Source: Penelope pileata (Eukaryota; Chordata; Aves; Galliformes; Cracidae). From it: a DNA stretch of 64,000 bases. Below are positions 38,601-49,085 of this stretch, piece after piece. Each line of letters begins with the position of its first letter. The stretch's first letter is position 1. The stretch is from assembly GCA_013396635.1 (NCBI GenBank), contig WBMW01004121.1, positions 177,241 to 241,240 of the forward strand. Direction: 5' to 3'. The notes under the pieces were generated by a model. The model saw nothing but the letters and a program-made list of their open reading frames with translations, was not told the origin of the DNA and made no database searches. The position numbers and the translations under genes were made by a program.

Positions 38601-41600
38601 GTTATTCTGTGCCTGTACTGCACAGTGATGAGTTTCCTATTCCCACACACAGGTACCATCTTCAGGCTCTGCGTCACCTGTACGTGCTGGCAGCAGATCC
38701 AAGGCTCTTAATACCTGTTGATGTGGACTCAAACACTCCTTGCTATGCACTGATAGAGGTTACATTCAAGGTAAGGAGTGAGGGCGTTTGAGGAGGTGTG
38801 GGAGATAACTGGAAACTCTGATATACCAAAGCTGTGCTACTTTCATTGTTGTGGCCAACAGTCTTGGGTTTGTTTTCGGGTTGTGGTGGAGATAAGCCTG
38901 ATTCTATAAGCAAATAATTGAAGGGTTGTGCTCAGCCCACTCACACGTCATGTGTGCTTCAACAACACCCTGAGAGCAGACTACGGGACAAGTAAAAAGC
39001 ACTGAAGAGTCTTCAAGTGTGTAATAACTGACCCAGAGTCATGGTTCTCATCTTTCTAAAGAGGAAGAACTTCCAAAGGCACAGAGGTGGTTGGAGCCAT
39101 TTGTGGGTTTAACAGTCTTCTAATTCTGCTGAAACTGGCAACTTGGTGTCTCTCCTTGGTGCTTGTGTGATGTGCCTTCCAGAGAAGAATCCTTTCTGCA
39201 TGGTTTATTTTCATCATACAGATTAACATGAAATTGTTGGTGCTAAAGAAAGACCTAAAGAAAGGGTTGCTGGGATTTCAGGGAAGAGCTGTTGCAGTGC
39301 AGCTCCCTGTGGGTCAGGCAAAGACGCCGGAGTCCTGCTTGTTGCTGCAGAAGGATAGCCCTATTCATTGCTGTTTCCTTTTCAAACCTTTGGATTTCAG
39401 TTGAAGTGTGCCTGGTGTGTGTGGTGTTACGCATCGATCCATCCATGGCAAGAGTATTTTTAGTTTAGGGTTATGTTTTGTGGCATTAAAGGCAACGCTG
39501 AGAAGCTATGTGTTTACTCAGAGTGCAGTGACAGAAACCGATCGACCTCTGCAGCTGAGTTGTTACGAGATGCATGTCGTCTTTATTTTCACACGAAAGT
39601 GAGCTTTACTAATATGTGAATCCTGATGGCATTTTGAAGGGCACCCAGTGGTACGCAGAAACCACCGAGGAAATGATGGCACCCACGCTTCTTCCAGAGC
39701 TTCACTTACTGAAGCAGGTAAAGGAAGTCTCTGTTTAATGAGGAATGTAATCAGTCACCTGGGTTTTGTGCTGCACACAGTGCAGGAGCACGTGGTGACT
39801 TTTCTCTGATCCCCTGCCCAGCACGAGCCAGGCTCTGCACAATGCTGTCCTGTGTCAGCAGCCCTGAAGATAGTTCTGTCACTGTGCAGGGCACGTGCTG
39901 TCCTCTGGTACGTGCTTCTCTTCGGTCTTGACCATCACACCTTCAAGATCTGATGCAGCAGGGAATTCCCTGTGCCAGAAAGCTTCACTGTAGGAGGGAC
40001 AAAGCTAGGTTCTTTGTTTTGTGTTTTCAGGGCGGGTGACATGATATAAAGGGCATTTCCCCTTGTAAGGGCAGGAAAAGAACTCCGGGTTTATGTAGAA
40101 AACCCTTACTTTTGTGCTTCTGGTTGTATCTAGTAATGAAATGCTTACGTTGGCAGATCAGAGTGAGGGGACCACGGTACTGGGAGCTGCTAATAGATTT
40201 AAGCAACGAAACGAATCATCTGAAGTAAGTATTACTTACAATGCTGAAATAAAGTGAATAATGACCTTGTAGTTTTTTCAGAAAAACAACAAACTCCCAT
40301 ACTTGTAACACCTACGGTTTGGAAAGAAGTCTGGTTTTGATCAGTTCACTGTTTTGCATCTGACAGTGCTTTAAAGTGAAGAAAGAAACTGCGTAGTTGG
40401 TTTCACCTGTTGATGTGAATAATTCATGCAAAAACAGGCCAGGGGAAAACCTGATAGTAAAAACCACAGATATTGGTGGCGGGATTGAGCAGTACGAGAA
40501 ACCATCTGAATCTCATGGTTTTAGTTCAGTTTTGAGTTGATGTGATGTCACGTTTCCCAGACTGTTGATACAGTAATTAGCAGTTACCGCTTTGTGAAGT
40601 ACTCTTTCTCTGGTGTTACGTGAAGTATACAAAGTGCTGCTTACTGCATTCTAACTCTCCATTGGGCAACTGTGAAAAACAGAGATCTTACCGGAATGCA
40701 CTATCTGTGAGTAAAATCATCCTCACATTCGTGCTTTTAGCAACCTCCAGTGTGACTTGTCACTGTGAGCAGCGTAGAAGCAGCCAGCTGCATCTTTCAT
40801 CAGCAGCACAGTTGTTCTAGCTGTATGAAATGCCGTCATTGAGATGAAATTAGGCACTACAATGCTGTGGCTGTTGGTCTGTGCCTTTAGAGATAACAAA
40901 CAGAACTGATGCAGAGTGCGGAGTCCTCCAGATCAGCAGACATGTTCTGACTCATCTGCTGCAGCAGAGCTGGCAGAATCCAGTGTTGTCCTTCTGCATT
41001 AAGTCTGTTGGACTGACCACACTTCAGCACTTGTTTGCCCAAAGAGAGCCTGCCTGTGCTGCCACAGCAGAAAGCAGCGTGGGTGCTGAGGAACTTACTG
41101 CCTTTGGGACTCTCCACTCTCTGGGTCTCCAGCTGCTTGGAATCTGTCAGCCCTCCTCTCATATCACAACACTGCTTACATTGTCTTGTCCCCAGCCCTT
41201 CAAAATGTCAGGGATGTGGCTGGCAGTGTTTTGGAGGTAAATTCATGTGTGAGAAGTCTTTTTTGCCGGTCTTACTACGTGTGGAGTGCTGCTGTGGTGT
41301 TATGCTAAGCAGTTGGTTTCAATACAGATAATTCAGTTACTTGAGGGATACCAGTGCCTGCAGTTAATGGTGCAGCTGATGATCTGTATCAGGTTAACCT
41401 CCAGCTACTTTACAGTAGTGCAACTTTGAACTGTTTCACACTTTTATTTGTAGGCTAGGTCAGGAGCTCTATGGGTGGTGGAGGAGTTTTGTGTGTTGTT
41501 TTTTATTTTTTTCCTACACCAAGGAAGACTCAGCATCACAGCATGCTTCTAAAGCTGTGGGTGCTAGCTTGCATGGTTTTCCTTGGTGCTGAACTCATCC

Positions 41601-44600
41601 TGTAAGAGCCTAACAAAAACCTGCTTTAGGAAGTACAATTCCTTGCATTAGCAGGGCTCACCCTATGTTCATCACCACTGCTTGCCACCACATCACCATT
41701 TAATTGCAGCCAACCCTCGAAGATACCAAGAAAATAATGAGGGCAAAGTGTAAGTGGGGATATCGTGATGAATGAGCTGTTGGAGCCGATGTCTATCTTG
41801 CAGGTCTGCCTTGTTATGTACATCTACCAGTGTAAAGTGAGCACTGCTGTTGTCATTTCAGATCAATTCTTTCCAAGGGCGGTGTCTTGTACGTGAAGCT
41901 GAGAGCTGGGCAGCTCTCCTACAAGGAGGACCCCATGGGCTGGCGCAGTTTCTCAGCACAGACTATTACTCACGGAAATGAAGCTCGGGCATTCAAGGTA
42001 TCGCTGCCCTACTGCTTCTCTGGCTTGTGCAGGGCAACGTGGAGACTTTCTTACACAGACAACATGGCACAGAGAGATGAAAGTTGGTAAAACTTTGTGA
42101 AAAAGAGGTCTTAGCTGTAACATTATGTCACCTCAGAGGGGGATCTGAGGACAGGCTGCAGGGAAATGGGAATGCTGCCTCAGGAAAGGCTGAGGGAAGC
42201 ACAAGCTGTGACTTATTTCCAGCAGGTAGCTCTGCCACCAGGTTGAGTGCTGAAGTCTTGTTTTGCTTGATGGAGAGGAAGTCTGGTGACTTTCACAGGG
42301 TATGCAGTGAGCTTAGGCCAACAGCAACTGTGCGAATGTTTGTCACAGACAGAAATACTGGACAGGTTTTGCCCACGATGTGCTTTACCCAGGTTGCACT
42401 GCTCGCATTTGGGTGCTGGGGAAGGAAAGGATGGGTGTCAAGTGCTATTTCATTTGTGCAATGAAACCAAAAAGTTCATTTTTAAGAGTATATTTTTATC
42501 TATTTTGTAGCCAGAAGATATTTCAGCTTTCACATCTGATCCTGCTCTGTTGCTGTTCGCTGAGTATTTCTGTAAACCAACTGTGAACATGGGCCAGGTA
42601 TGGTGTCTGGGCCAGGCATGAGGTCTAGATGTGGACTAGCATGGTTTAATTTTTCCATGAATAAAAGGTGGGAATAAGTCTAAGCTGTGAGGAACAGAAT
42701 TCAGTCCCTCAGGTAGTGGGGACAGAGAGGATTGTAAGAGATGTTTTTAGTGCACAGGTGCAAAATGGTGTTAACCCTACAGTTGCTTATCCGTTGGTTC
42801 CCTCGGGGTTGGTTGACTTACAGAATACACCAACAATTGTGCTGTGTTTATTGCAGGATGTGTTTACCAAACACTGAGAGCCCTGTTCAGGGTCCTGCAG
42901 CATTTAGGTGGGGTTGCTGCAGAAGGATGCTCTGTGCTTCTCTGCACAAATGACTTAAGGGAGGGAGTAAAATACAGCTGTGTTTTGGCTAGTTCTGATA
43001 AGCATGAGAATGCAAGCATGCTGTGCAGCATCATTTAGCTGCTGTTAGTTTGTGGAATGTCTGCGCATGGGTTAACTTTAATGGAAGGAAATGTGAGCAG
43101 CGTAAGAACTTGAAATAATTTGTACCTAGCACGTGCACTTAGTGAAACATGTCTCTTATCAGAAACAGGAAATGCTGGATTTTTTCTCCTCAATTCTTTA
43201 TGAGTGTGTTACTCAAGAAAAACCTGAGATGCTGCCCACGTACATAGCAATGGATCAGGTAAATACTATTTTTAATAGTTTTTCTCTTTAAACTGTGCTG
43301 TGGCATAAGAATGTTTGTTGTGTGCACTCTTACAGAGGACGGAAAGAAAGAACGGGGGATGCATTAGTGAGCTTTTAGGGAGATAGTGGCAGTTTTAAAA
43401 GCAGATTGGAAAATAGTCTAAAGTTGTAAAGTCTGTAATTACACAAACATTATCTGATGATTGTTCTAAATAGGTGCTGAGAAGGAGTCCTTGCAGAGAG
43501 GGGGTTTTTCGGGTTCCTTTACCTGGAGGTTGACAGCAACTTTTCTTTCCTCCTCCAGTTCACGTACTCACTCTGCATTTCCCCTCTCCTAGGCTGTGAG
43601 GAGACTAGAAAGAAGAGAAGTGTCCGAGACGTTTGAGCTGGGGCAGATAAAGCTGGTGTTAGAATTCTTCAATTCCAGATGTCACCAGGGGAGGATGAGC
43701 AGGAATCCAAACCGAGGGCTCTTCATGAACTCTGAGTTTCTGCCTGTGATGAAGTGCAGTATTGATAAAACTCTGGATCAGTGGCTTCAAGGTACAGAGA
43801 ACTGACTTTAATCCTACAGCTGTGGCCACCATCCAGTGTTCTTGTCGTCTTGCCAGTTCAGGTTGACTTGTTTCAAAAATACTGAAAAATGATAACTGAA
43901 GGGAAGGCAACGAGTGTTAGCATACAACCACTGCTTGCCATGTATTTTAGCCTTAGAGTCATCTCTCACGTACCTGAGACAACAAGGTTTGGGTTTAGAG
44001 TTGAAGGGAAGTTGAATGTAGTTTACACAGAAGTCTGAAGTCCTGCTCATGCACTACTGCTGTGTAACTGTTTCTTTCCTATCTTGCCCCCCAGCTTATT
44101 GCTTACCAGCTTTTTCAGCTTGGTACTGAGAGTCAGTAAGGGCAGGACTGAATTGTTTGAATCTGTTTGGCTGGTAGAATAGAATCAGTAACATGCTCCA
44201 GATACTGCCCTCCAAACAGTTGCTCCTTTTTTTGTCTTAATCTCTCAAATATTAACAAAAATATAAAAGCTGAAGTGTTCTCTGACCACCTAGTAATGCT
44301 GCAATTTGAAAACTGCCAAACTCTAATGACATGTACCCATTTTAGCAGGAAACTAGTAATGTGGGGTTTGTACTATTGATTTTTGTTCTGTTTGAGTACT
44401 TCTCTGTATTTGTTTATGCATGAATGTTATCTCCTCCTGTATGTTTGTGGTGCCAAAGCTAAGATGGGGCAACCAAGCTGAAGTTTTAAGTCTAGTGTGT
44501 TTGGAGTGAACTGTCTGCTGAGTTAGGCATGATGGCTGTATTGCACGGTAAGTGTAATGCAGGAGGCTATTATGCTACCTAGGGAAAAAACTTCCCTAAC

Positions 44601-46065
44601 GTTGCACTGAGAATTTTCTGGAGCAAGACTGAGGGATGACCACAGCGGAAAACAGGGTGTAGAGTAAAAAGCTGGCAGAAGGAAGGAGGTTTGCGAGCAA
44701 ACCCTTAGCTGGCCTTCCCTGGGGAGATGGAGACTTTTCAACAGGCTCTTCCTGGTGACATACTGTTGCGTCTTGCCTTTGTTTCCACCCATACGTGCTC
44801 CCTCCATTTCATCAGTGTCCTGTTTATTGCAGCTGGAGGGGATGTCTCCCTGCGGTCCTACTTAAGCGGGCAGCTTGAAGATGAATCTCAACAGAACATG
44901 CTGGCTTGCTTCCTTGTGTACCACTCTGTGCCGATGCCTGGTCAGCTGGCAGCTGGAGGCTTGGAAGGTGAGGCTGGAGTGCCCTCTGAGCTCCTGGGCA
45001 CACACATTTGGGTTTGGTCTTGGGTGCTGAATGGAGTGCATCCTGGCAATTGTGTGGCTGCGTGCTTCTCTGCAAGCTGTTAATGCCCGTTTTTATTCTT
45101 TTTGTTAATTACCTTGAATCCAGACATGGAAGCTAGAGACTTCATGCAGGACTAGAGAAGATAGAATTATCCAATATGAAAAAGTTTTGGCTTTCTCCTG
45201 ACCTGTAGGAAACGATATTCTCACAGGCAGCAGAGCCAGATAAGAAGACCTGTGGTAGGAGTAAGCATTCCTTTTGTTAGGCTGGCTGTATCCTGAGCGT
45301 CCTTGAATCTTTCTGTAAATAGCTAGTCATAGTGATCACATTTTCTTCGGGTTTCCAGTGGTAATCTGACTTGAGATCCAGAGAAATCCTGGGCCCTTTC
45401 TTTAGGCAGCTTTTCTTCTGCCCTCCTGGGGAAATACCAGCCCTCCTCCACTTGCCTGAGGACCAGCTTGGTTTCTCAGGTGGCAAAAGAAGTGCAGCTG
45501 GGCTTCGATTTGGGGAACTCTGTGGCTTGCTCAGGGCTGTGTAACGAATGTCCTTTCACCTCAGTGGTGAAAGGACTCTGTTGCTGAAGGCCACGGCCCC
45601 CGGCCCAGGAGCCCTGTGCAGGCCATGGCACTGCGTGTGCACAGACTCGTGTGTCCCATCTTGAGTGTTCTCCAGTCAAGTGCCCAGGTATCTGTTCAGG
45701 CCTTCGTGAAAATCCAGTTTGTCTGTTCTCTCTGCCTGTTACAAGCCTCCATTCTGGGAGTTCCTGCCATATCAACTGAATTTGTGATTTCTTAAAATTC
45801 TGTTGCAAAAACTTTTTAATAGGTGTCGCCGCAAAACCAGCAGCATGTCTCCAGGAATGCTGCCTGAACGCTGACTCTTTCCTCTCTAGCCAGTTCCTTA
45901 TCGGGGCGAGCGTTACGCAGACTGTTTTCTCTTTCTCTAATCTCTGTAGGAATCACGAACTTCTCCGAGATGCTTCTGAAGTTCAAGCAGTGGAACGTGC
46001 TGGTTCGTGCCTTGCTAAGGCTCGCTCCTGTGTTGCTTAAAAACCCGCAGTCCATGGTGCTGTAG
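9405..46065 (+). CDS. ANAPC1: ANAPC1 (APC1), anaphase-promoting complex subunit 1, 47 coding exons
   Basis: APC1 is the largest scaffold subunit of the APC/C, the nuclear/cytosolic ubiquitin ligase that targets securin and cyclins for degradation. Coding exons: 9405-9617, 9781-9942, 10093-10144, 12115-12218, 12607-12689, 14129-14202, 14454-14599, 15173-15393, 16013-16222, 16746-16841, 17325-17415, 17522-17587, 18418-18555, 19271-19411, 19773-19833, 20328-20515, 21318-21392, 22416-22681, 24037-24128, 25006-25145, 26607-26685, 26793-26829, 26927-26997, 27133-27311, 29934-30160, 31113-31231, 31762-32033, 32863-33097, 34163-34254, 34472-34606, 34745-34827, 34973-35051, 35619-35693, 36776-36852, 37115-37205, 37289-37342, 37647-37840, 38086-38172, 38653-38770, 39640-39717, 40157-40224, 41862-41997, 42511-42597, 43163-43258, 43593-43791, 44833-44967, 45950-46065. 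All introns are GT-AG and every junction keeps frame. The sum is 5838 nt, 1945 residues, against 1944 in human. The start MSDHSEERARMIA and the end NPQSMVL match the human termini. No break or premature stop was seen. Confidence 0.97.
10178..10532. repeat. 355-bp false duplication, copy 1 (ANAPC1 intron 3)
   Basis: This stretch recurs at 11423-11777 in the same orientation with at least one difference (T at 10280, C at 11525). It ends at the N at 10533, whereas the second copy runs on into the rest of the gene. The pattern is that of overlapping, unmerged contigs, perhaps from two haplotypes. Confidence 0.9.
10534..10587. repeat. 54-bp false duplication, copy 2
   Basis: Identical to 9287-9340, followed by sequence that should directly continue the left contig. 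See the assembly finding for the proposed true order. Confidence 0.9.
10757..11422. other. Assembly gap (666 N)
   Basis: An unsequenced run. The left flank (10690-10756) becomes very GC-rich and CpG-rich just before the gap. The missing piece is therefore likely the ANAPC1 CpG-island promoter and any noncoding first exon. Confidence 0.95.
11423..11777. repeat. 355-bp false duplication, copy 2 (ANAPC1 intron 3)
   Basis: This is the copy that starts right after the N run and continues into intron 3 and exon 4. It is the same locus as 10178-10532. Confidence 0.9.
11840..12055 (+). mobile_element. CR1 LINE 3' fragment in ANAPC1 intron 3
   Basis: Plus-strand CR1 end: 'aaaaacttctccaaaagagt', 'tgatgcactggcacagctgc', 'gttggacctgatgatctgag' and 'ttttccaacctttataattc', ending in ATTCTATG. 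It lies about 60 bp before exon 4 in the same orientation as the gene. Confidence 0.88.
14684..14765 (+). mobile_element. CR1 LINE 3' fragment in ANAPC1 intron 7
   Basis: A short plus-strand CR1 tail: 'gaggtgtccttgcccatagc', 'aacaagatgatctctaaggt', 'tccttccaacctgaacc', then ATTCTGTG-type octamers. It is intronic, about 400 bp before exon 8. Confidence 0.85.
15173..16222 (+). CDS. ANAPC1: ANAPC1 coding exons 8-9: Ser-rich regulatory (autoinhibitory) loop
   Basis: Exons 15173-15393 and 16013-16222 encode residues 279-422. They contain a Ser/Pro-rich segment: SLSKGDSPMASPFQNYSSI, SQSRSASSPSMQSRSPSIS, then SRSHSPALGVHSFSGVQRF and PRRHSITHSPES. In human APC1 this loop occupies the Cdc20 C-box site in interphase and is displaced when Cdk and Plk1 phosphorylate its serines; the many SP dipeptides here fit the same role. 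The ordered flank ETEPIVPELCVDHLW-TEPIT is conserved. The codon for Ser 352 is split across the intron. Confidence 0.95.
16746..21392 (+). CDS. ANAPC1: ANAPC1 coding exons 10-17: rest of propeller and linker
   Basis: Exons 16746-16841, 17325-17415, 17522-17587, 18418-18555, 19271-19411, 19773-19833, 20328-20515 and 21318-21392 encode residues 422-707. Conserved stretches include VFITTDLCGQKFMCFLVES, GVDTLLVLEGSGNLVLY, VFIPGLPAPSLTMSN, RDPVHNRVTLELSNNTMVR, ILPKEIAVQMLVKWYNAY and WNLFVTCLMNMMGYNTEKL. Exon 17 carries the basic PKKARPSETGSDE stretch also present in human. An N at 16886 after an A run lies in intron 10 and marks a contig join, not an exon defect. Confidence 0.95.
22416..27311 (+). 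CDS. ANAPC1: ANAPC1 coding exons 18-24: middle domain
   Basis: Exons 22416-22681, 24037-24128, 25006-25145, 26607-26685, 26793-26829, 26927-26997 and 27133-27311 encode residues 708-995. Landmarks are STLLFSHIPAIFFVLHLVYE, YPYLPGICERSKLVVL, SVALYILGDEN, and RDLETLPFGVALPIRDAIYY. Exon 22 is only 37 nt and encodes the variable GQQKQQLEPDDNR stretch, the least human-like short exon. Residues around HRNFESHPLSKVLGLDP in exon 18 also diverge, with no frame damage. Confidence 0.95.
22748..22765. repeat. Poly-T run in ANAPC1 intron 18
   Basis: A homopolymer T tract of about 18 bases shortly after exon 18. No retroposon body was recognised beside it. Confidence 0.7.
23647..23673. repeat. Poly-A run in ANAPC1 intron 18
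   Basis: A homopolymer A tract of about 27 bases. The sequence before it is not recognised as a retroposed copy. Confidence 0.75.
29934..32033 (+). CDS. ANAPC1: ANAPC1 coding exons 25-27
   Basis: Exons 29934-30160, 31113-31231 and 31762-32033 encode residues 996-1201. They hold an acidic patch (TESEEDEDGMNNMNDEVMSL), then highly conserved RVQEVRRLLQSARPVRVNVV, LQLCQRTMALPVGRGMFTLF, PPRNSTVDLNSGNIDVPPN and NEYAGFLMALGLSGHLTKLA, which lead into the proteasome/cyclosome repeats. Intron 25 carries a 15-G run and a TA-rich stretch. The 2.6-kb intron before exon 25 is the longest in this part and shows no recognised repeat. Confidence 0.95.
30518..30532. repeat. Poly-G run (15 G) in ANAPC1 intron 25
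   Basis: An uninterrupted run of 15 G on the coding strand directly after an A-rich stretch. It could form a G-quadruplex or be a sequencing weak point. Confidence 0.8.
32863..38770 (+). CDS. ANAPC1: ANAPC1 coding exons 28-39: proteasome/cyclosome repeat domain
   Basis: Exons 32863-33097, 34163-34254, 34472-34606, 34745-34827, 34973-35051, 35619-35693, 36776-36852, 37115-37205, 37289-37342, 37647-37840, 38086-38172 and 38653-38770 encode residues 1202-1641. This is the toroidal PC-repeat domain shared with proteasome subunits Rpn1/Rpn2, which contacts other APC/C scaffold subunits. PC-type helical hairpins are visible as GHEMTSIGLLLGVSAAKLGT, YSLASGLALGMVCLGHGSN, TLAFAMIYLKTNNRSIADWL, IIAGACLSLGFRFAGSENK and HHMALGLLFLGGGR. 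It is the best conserved part of the protein. Exon 37 uses the acceptor AAG at 37644-37646; a nearby TAG at 37648-37650 would break the frame. Confidence 0.95.
34381..34425. repeat. TTTG-type microsatellite in ANAPC1 intron 29
   Basis: An imperfect (TTTG)n tract about 50 bp before exon 30. It may be length-variable; the acceptor of exon 30 is unaffected. Confidence 0.8.
39640..46065 (+). CDS. ANAPC1: ANAPC1 coding exons 40-47: C-terminal region and stop
   Basis: Exons 39640-39717, 40157-40224, 41862-41997, 42511-42597, 43163-43258, 43593-43791, 44833-44967 and 45950-46065 encode residues 1642-1945. Recognisable parts are TLLPELHLLKQ, GPRYWELLIDLS, GGVLYVKLRAGQLSYKEDPM, SDPALLLFAEYFCKPTVNMG, QIKLVLEFFNS, RGLFMNSEFLPVMKCSIDKT and MLACFLVYHSVPMPGQL. 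The last exon gives FSEMLLKFKQWNVLVRALLR, ending NPQSMVL then TAG at 46063-46065. The length and end match human. Confidence 0.95.
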
Positions 46066-46315
46066 TGTGCTGGCACGTAGCCCGCCGCGCTCATTTTCCA
46101 TCAGGCAGCTGAGTGGCAGAGCGAGGGCTGTTCCACGCTGTTCAGGAACATCCAGGTAAAACGTACTTGATTTTGTAAATTCATAAAGGACAAACACCAG
46201 ACTTGCTCCTGGATTTGGTAACTGTGACCAAGAGGAACTTGTAAACTGTTACAAGAGTGAAAAGAGTTGTGTAAAAGTGAACGGATAATAAATTTACTTT
46301 CATAACTAAAGATTG
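46066..46315 (+). terminator. ANAPC1: ANAPC1 3' UTR and poly(A) signal
   Basis: After the stop at 46065 comes about 220 nt of noncoding sequence and a canonical AATAAA at 46288-46293, followed by a T-rich stretch. Cleavage is expected around 46305-46315. Other poly(A) sites further right cannot be excluded. Confidence 0.75.
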
Positions 46316-48500
46316 TTTTCAAATACGTCTTTTGTGGTGAATTCTGGAAAGACCTTGGCTGGGAACCACATAATTTCCTTGGTTTTGTAGCTTTGTTGCT
46401 TGTGATGCATCTTAATCTGCTTCCACGAGGTGCTGTCAGGAGATGGGCAGCCCGGAAGATGCCAAACTTCCTTTTCCTCTTGGATCTCGGGCTGGAAGGG
46501 AAAGCAAAGCCACCTGCCGTGCCACTCACATCCTGCCAAGTGTGCTTTCCAAGAACTGGCATGATCTCTCCATCTCACTCATGCCATTTTGTTCCTCTTA
46601 TAAAGGCTACCATACATCCCCTCCGTGGGTCTGAGCTGTTCTGCTCGGACTCCTCTGCCATGTACTCAACACAGCGCTGTTTACATCTTTTTTCTTTTCT
46701 GATCTTTGTTCTGCAATTAGTCAGTTGCTGCTGAGAAAACACCTGCCTCCCCTGTGTTACGTTATGTCTGGGCATGAACTGAAACCACTTACAGACAATT
46801 TAAATAATTGGGCATTCGTTTGTGTTTCCTTCATCTCTGCTGCCATGCCTTATGTATTTCCCCAGAGCACCGAACTTGGAGCAGGGCTGGCTCTGTATTT
46901 GTTCTGGGCAGGCAAGGCACTTAATTTTTCATAAAACAGGTGGAGTTACTCCAGTAAAAGCAGCCAGAGGTTGAATGATTACTACTAGAAGAGCAGCCAG
47001 AGCCAAGCTGTTGGCCTTGCTTATTCTGAAATTTCAAATTTCATCTTACTCTGCGCTGACCTTGATCTCCTTTTTTCCAAACCCTCGAGCAGGGGAGCCT
47101 TAGGGAGGGGAGAAACAGGTGAAGACAACTAGGAGCGGTCATGAAGAAAGCGAAAGATGTAAGAACACTTAAAATGTTTGTAATTTTTTTCTAAGGAACA
47201 TTTGTGTATTCGCTGAGGTTTTCATTGGCTTTGAGCTGGCCCGAAGCAAGGAGTTGTGTTCCAGCCATGTTGAGCCCATGACCAATCCTAACTCCCCCTT
47301 TTTTTAGAGCTGATCTGATTTCCTTGGGCACCTATCACAGGAAAGTGCGTGTTGTGTTCCAAGGGAGGCTGACCAACGTGATGGACAGAGCATGAAACTC
47401 CAACAGCTGGCCTCGAGCTGCACTGAGTGACCAGGGGCTGCCTGCCCTCCCGGTCCTGCTGCTGGCCCTGGGTCAGAGCAGGGCTGCAGAGGAGGGTGAG
47501 CCCCACTCAGCACATCACTGGGTGGAGCAGCGAGTGCCAGAGAAAATCAGCTGTGTCCTGAGGGATGTTCCTTCGAGGGCTGTGAGGAGACGGGAGGGGC
47601 TGGATTTGGGAGAGAGGGGAGCACCTGGTAGTGCCTCTCTGATAGCTGCCGTCTGAGCCATCAGGGCAGGGGCAAAACTTCACAAATGCATAAATGTGCC
47701 AAGCCCAAGTTGTGCAGAAAACTCAAAAGCGGTGTTGAAATCTAGTGCACAGCTTGGCTCAGCTGACTTTGGAGGGCAAAGCTCCAGGAGCTGCCGCTTG
47801 GTTTTGGCTCTACCTTCCCTGCTCCTGCACAACATCTGTCCACGGAGCCTGTGCCCTCCCTGGAGGTGAACAGAAGTCTGGTAGCTGCCTGTTGGGAGGC
47901 ACAGAGCTGTGCCTGGCAGTGAAGGACTAGGAAAGCTGCAGCAGGTGCTCATGGATGTGCACCTGTACATGCAGACCTTGGGGTGCAGATGCTTTGCTCC
48001 TGGATTGCAGCTTGGGGAAGAATTTCTCCCTCCTGCACTGGAGCGGTGGGATGCGCTGAGCACCACCTTCTGCAGCAGATCAGGCTGTGCTCTCCCCAGC
48101 TCTCCACCTGTGCCTTTGAGGACAAATGTGTTTAAGCAATTGAACTGCACAGGATCGTCTGTTCTTTCCTTTGCCCTGGGCGTGGAACAGAGCATACAGC
48201 GAGAGGGGGGAAAACAAAGATGCAGGTGCTCGTGCCTGTTGCTTCCCTATGGGATGGGTGAGGCTTTGTCATGCGCTGGGATTTGGGCACCAGCACGAAG
48301 CTGGCAGGTGCTGGTCCTGCTGCCTGTGAATCAAACCCAAAAAGCAAAGGTGTTAGGGAGCCCACCCAAGAAAGGAGCTGTGAAGCACAGATGCTCGTGG
48401 GTCCAGCGTGCTGCTGGCAGCCCGGCCAGGAGGCAGCCTGCAGGAAGGCGGGCGCGTGGGTGTGCGTGTGTGCGAGCTGCACGAAGCCGAGAGGCTTCCT
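46316..48500. other. Intergenic DNA downstream of ANAPC1, no gene supported
   Basis: This sequence has ordinary composition that rises in GC to the right. No exon with recognisable homology and no repeat were identified. Open frames on both strands overlap each other and lack domains. Confidence 0.55.
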
Positions 48501-48950
48501 GTTTCCTTTTTAAGCTTTAACAGAATTTGAAAGCAGCCACTGCCGCGACCTGGACCAATGATCTGGGCAGAGCAGCGGGGGAGTTTCAGCTCGGCGGCTC
48601 TGGCGCCCGTTACGAACGCCGGCATCGCTCCCAGCCACGCGGAGCCCGCGCTCGCCCCCGCCGCCAGCTCTGCCGCCAGCCAGGGTAAGGTGCCACTTGC
48701 TGCTGGGGTGACTCTTTGTGAGAGGCTGGAAATGCTGAGCCTGGCTACTTTGTCTGCTGGTCACTTCAACTGCCCTCTAATGCCATGCATCTGCTGTGAG
48801 TTAAATTGCAAAGATGTCTTGATAGGGTTTTGGCGATGTGTGTGGTTCTTGGGCTGCTGTTTGCTGCTTGGGCTGCCCCCAGCACGGGGTGAAGTTTCGA
48901 ACGTTGCATGTTGGAGCTGCAGGCACTCTGGTTTGTGGGTGCTGTGGAGG

Positions 48951-49085
48951 GGCACGTTGGGAAGCTGGGTTTGGAGGGGGCAACGTCGAGTTTGGGGTTG
49001 GCACCTTGGGGAGCTATTTGGGAGATGTAGGTAGGTAGACGAGCTGGCTTGGGAGGGGCACGTTGGGGAGCTGGGGCTGCAGGGG
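48951..49085. repeat. Degenerate G-rich tandem repeat
   Basis: The unit 'ggggcacgttggggagctgg' occurs at about 48951 and 49056 with diverged copies between. It explains the repetitive open frames seen across it. Confidence 0.5.
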
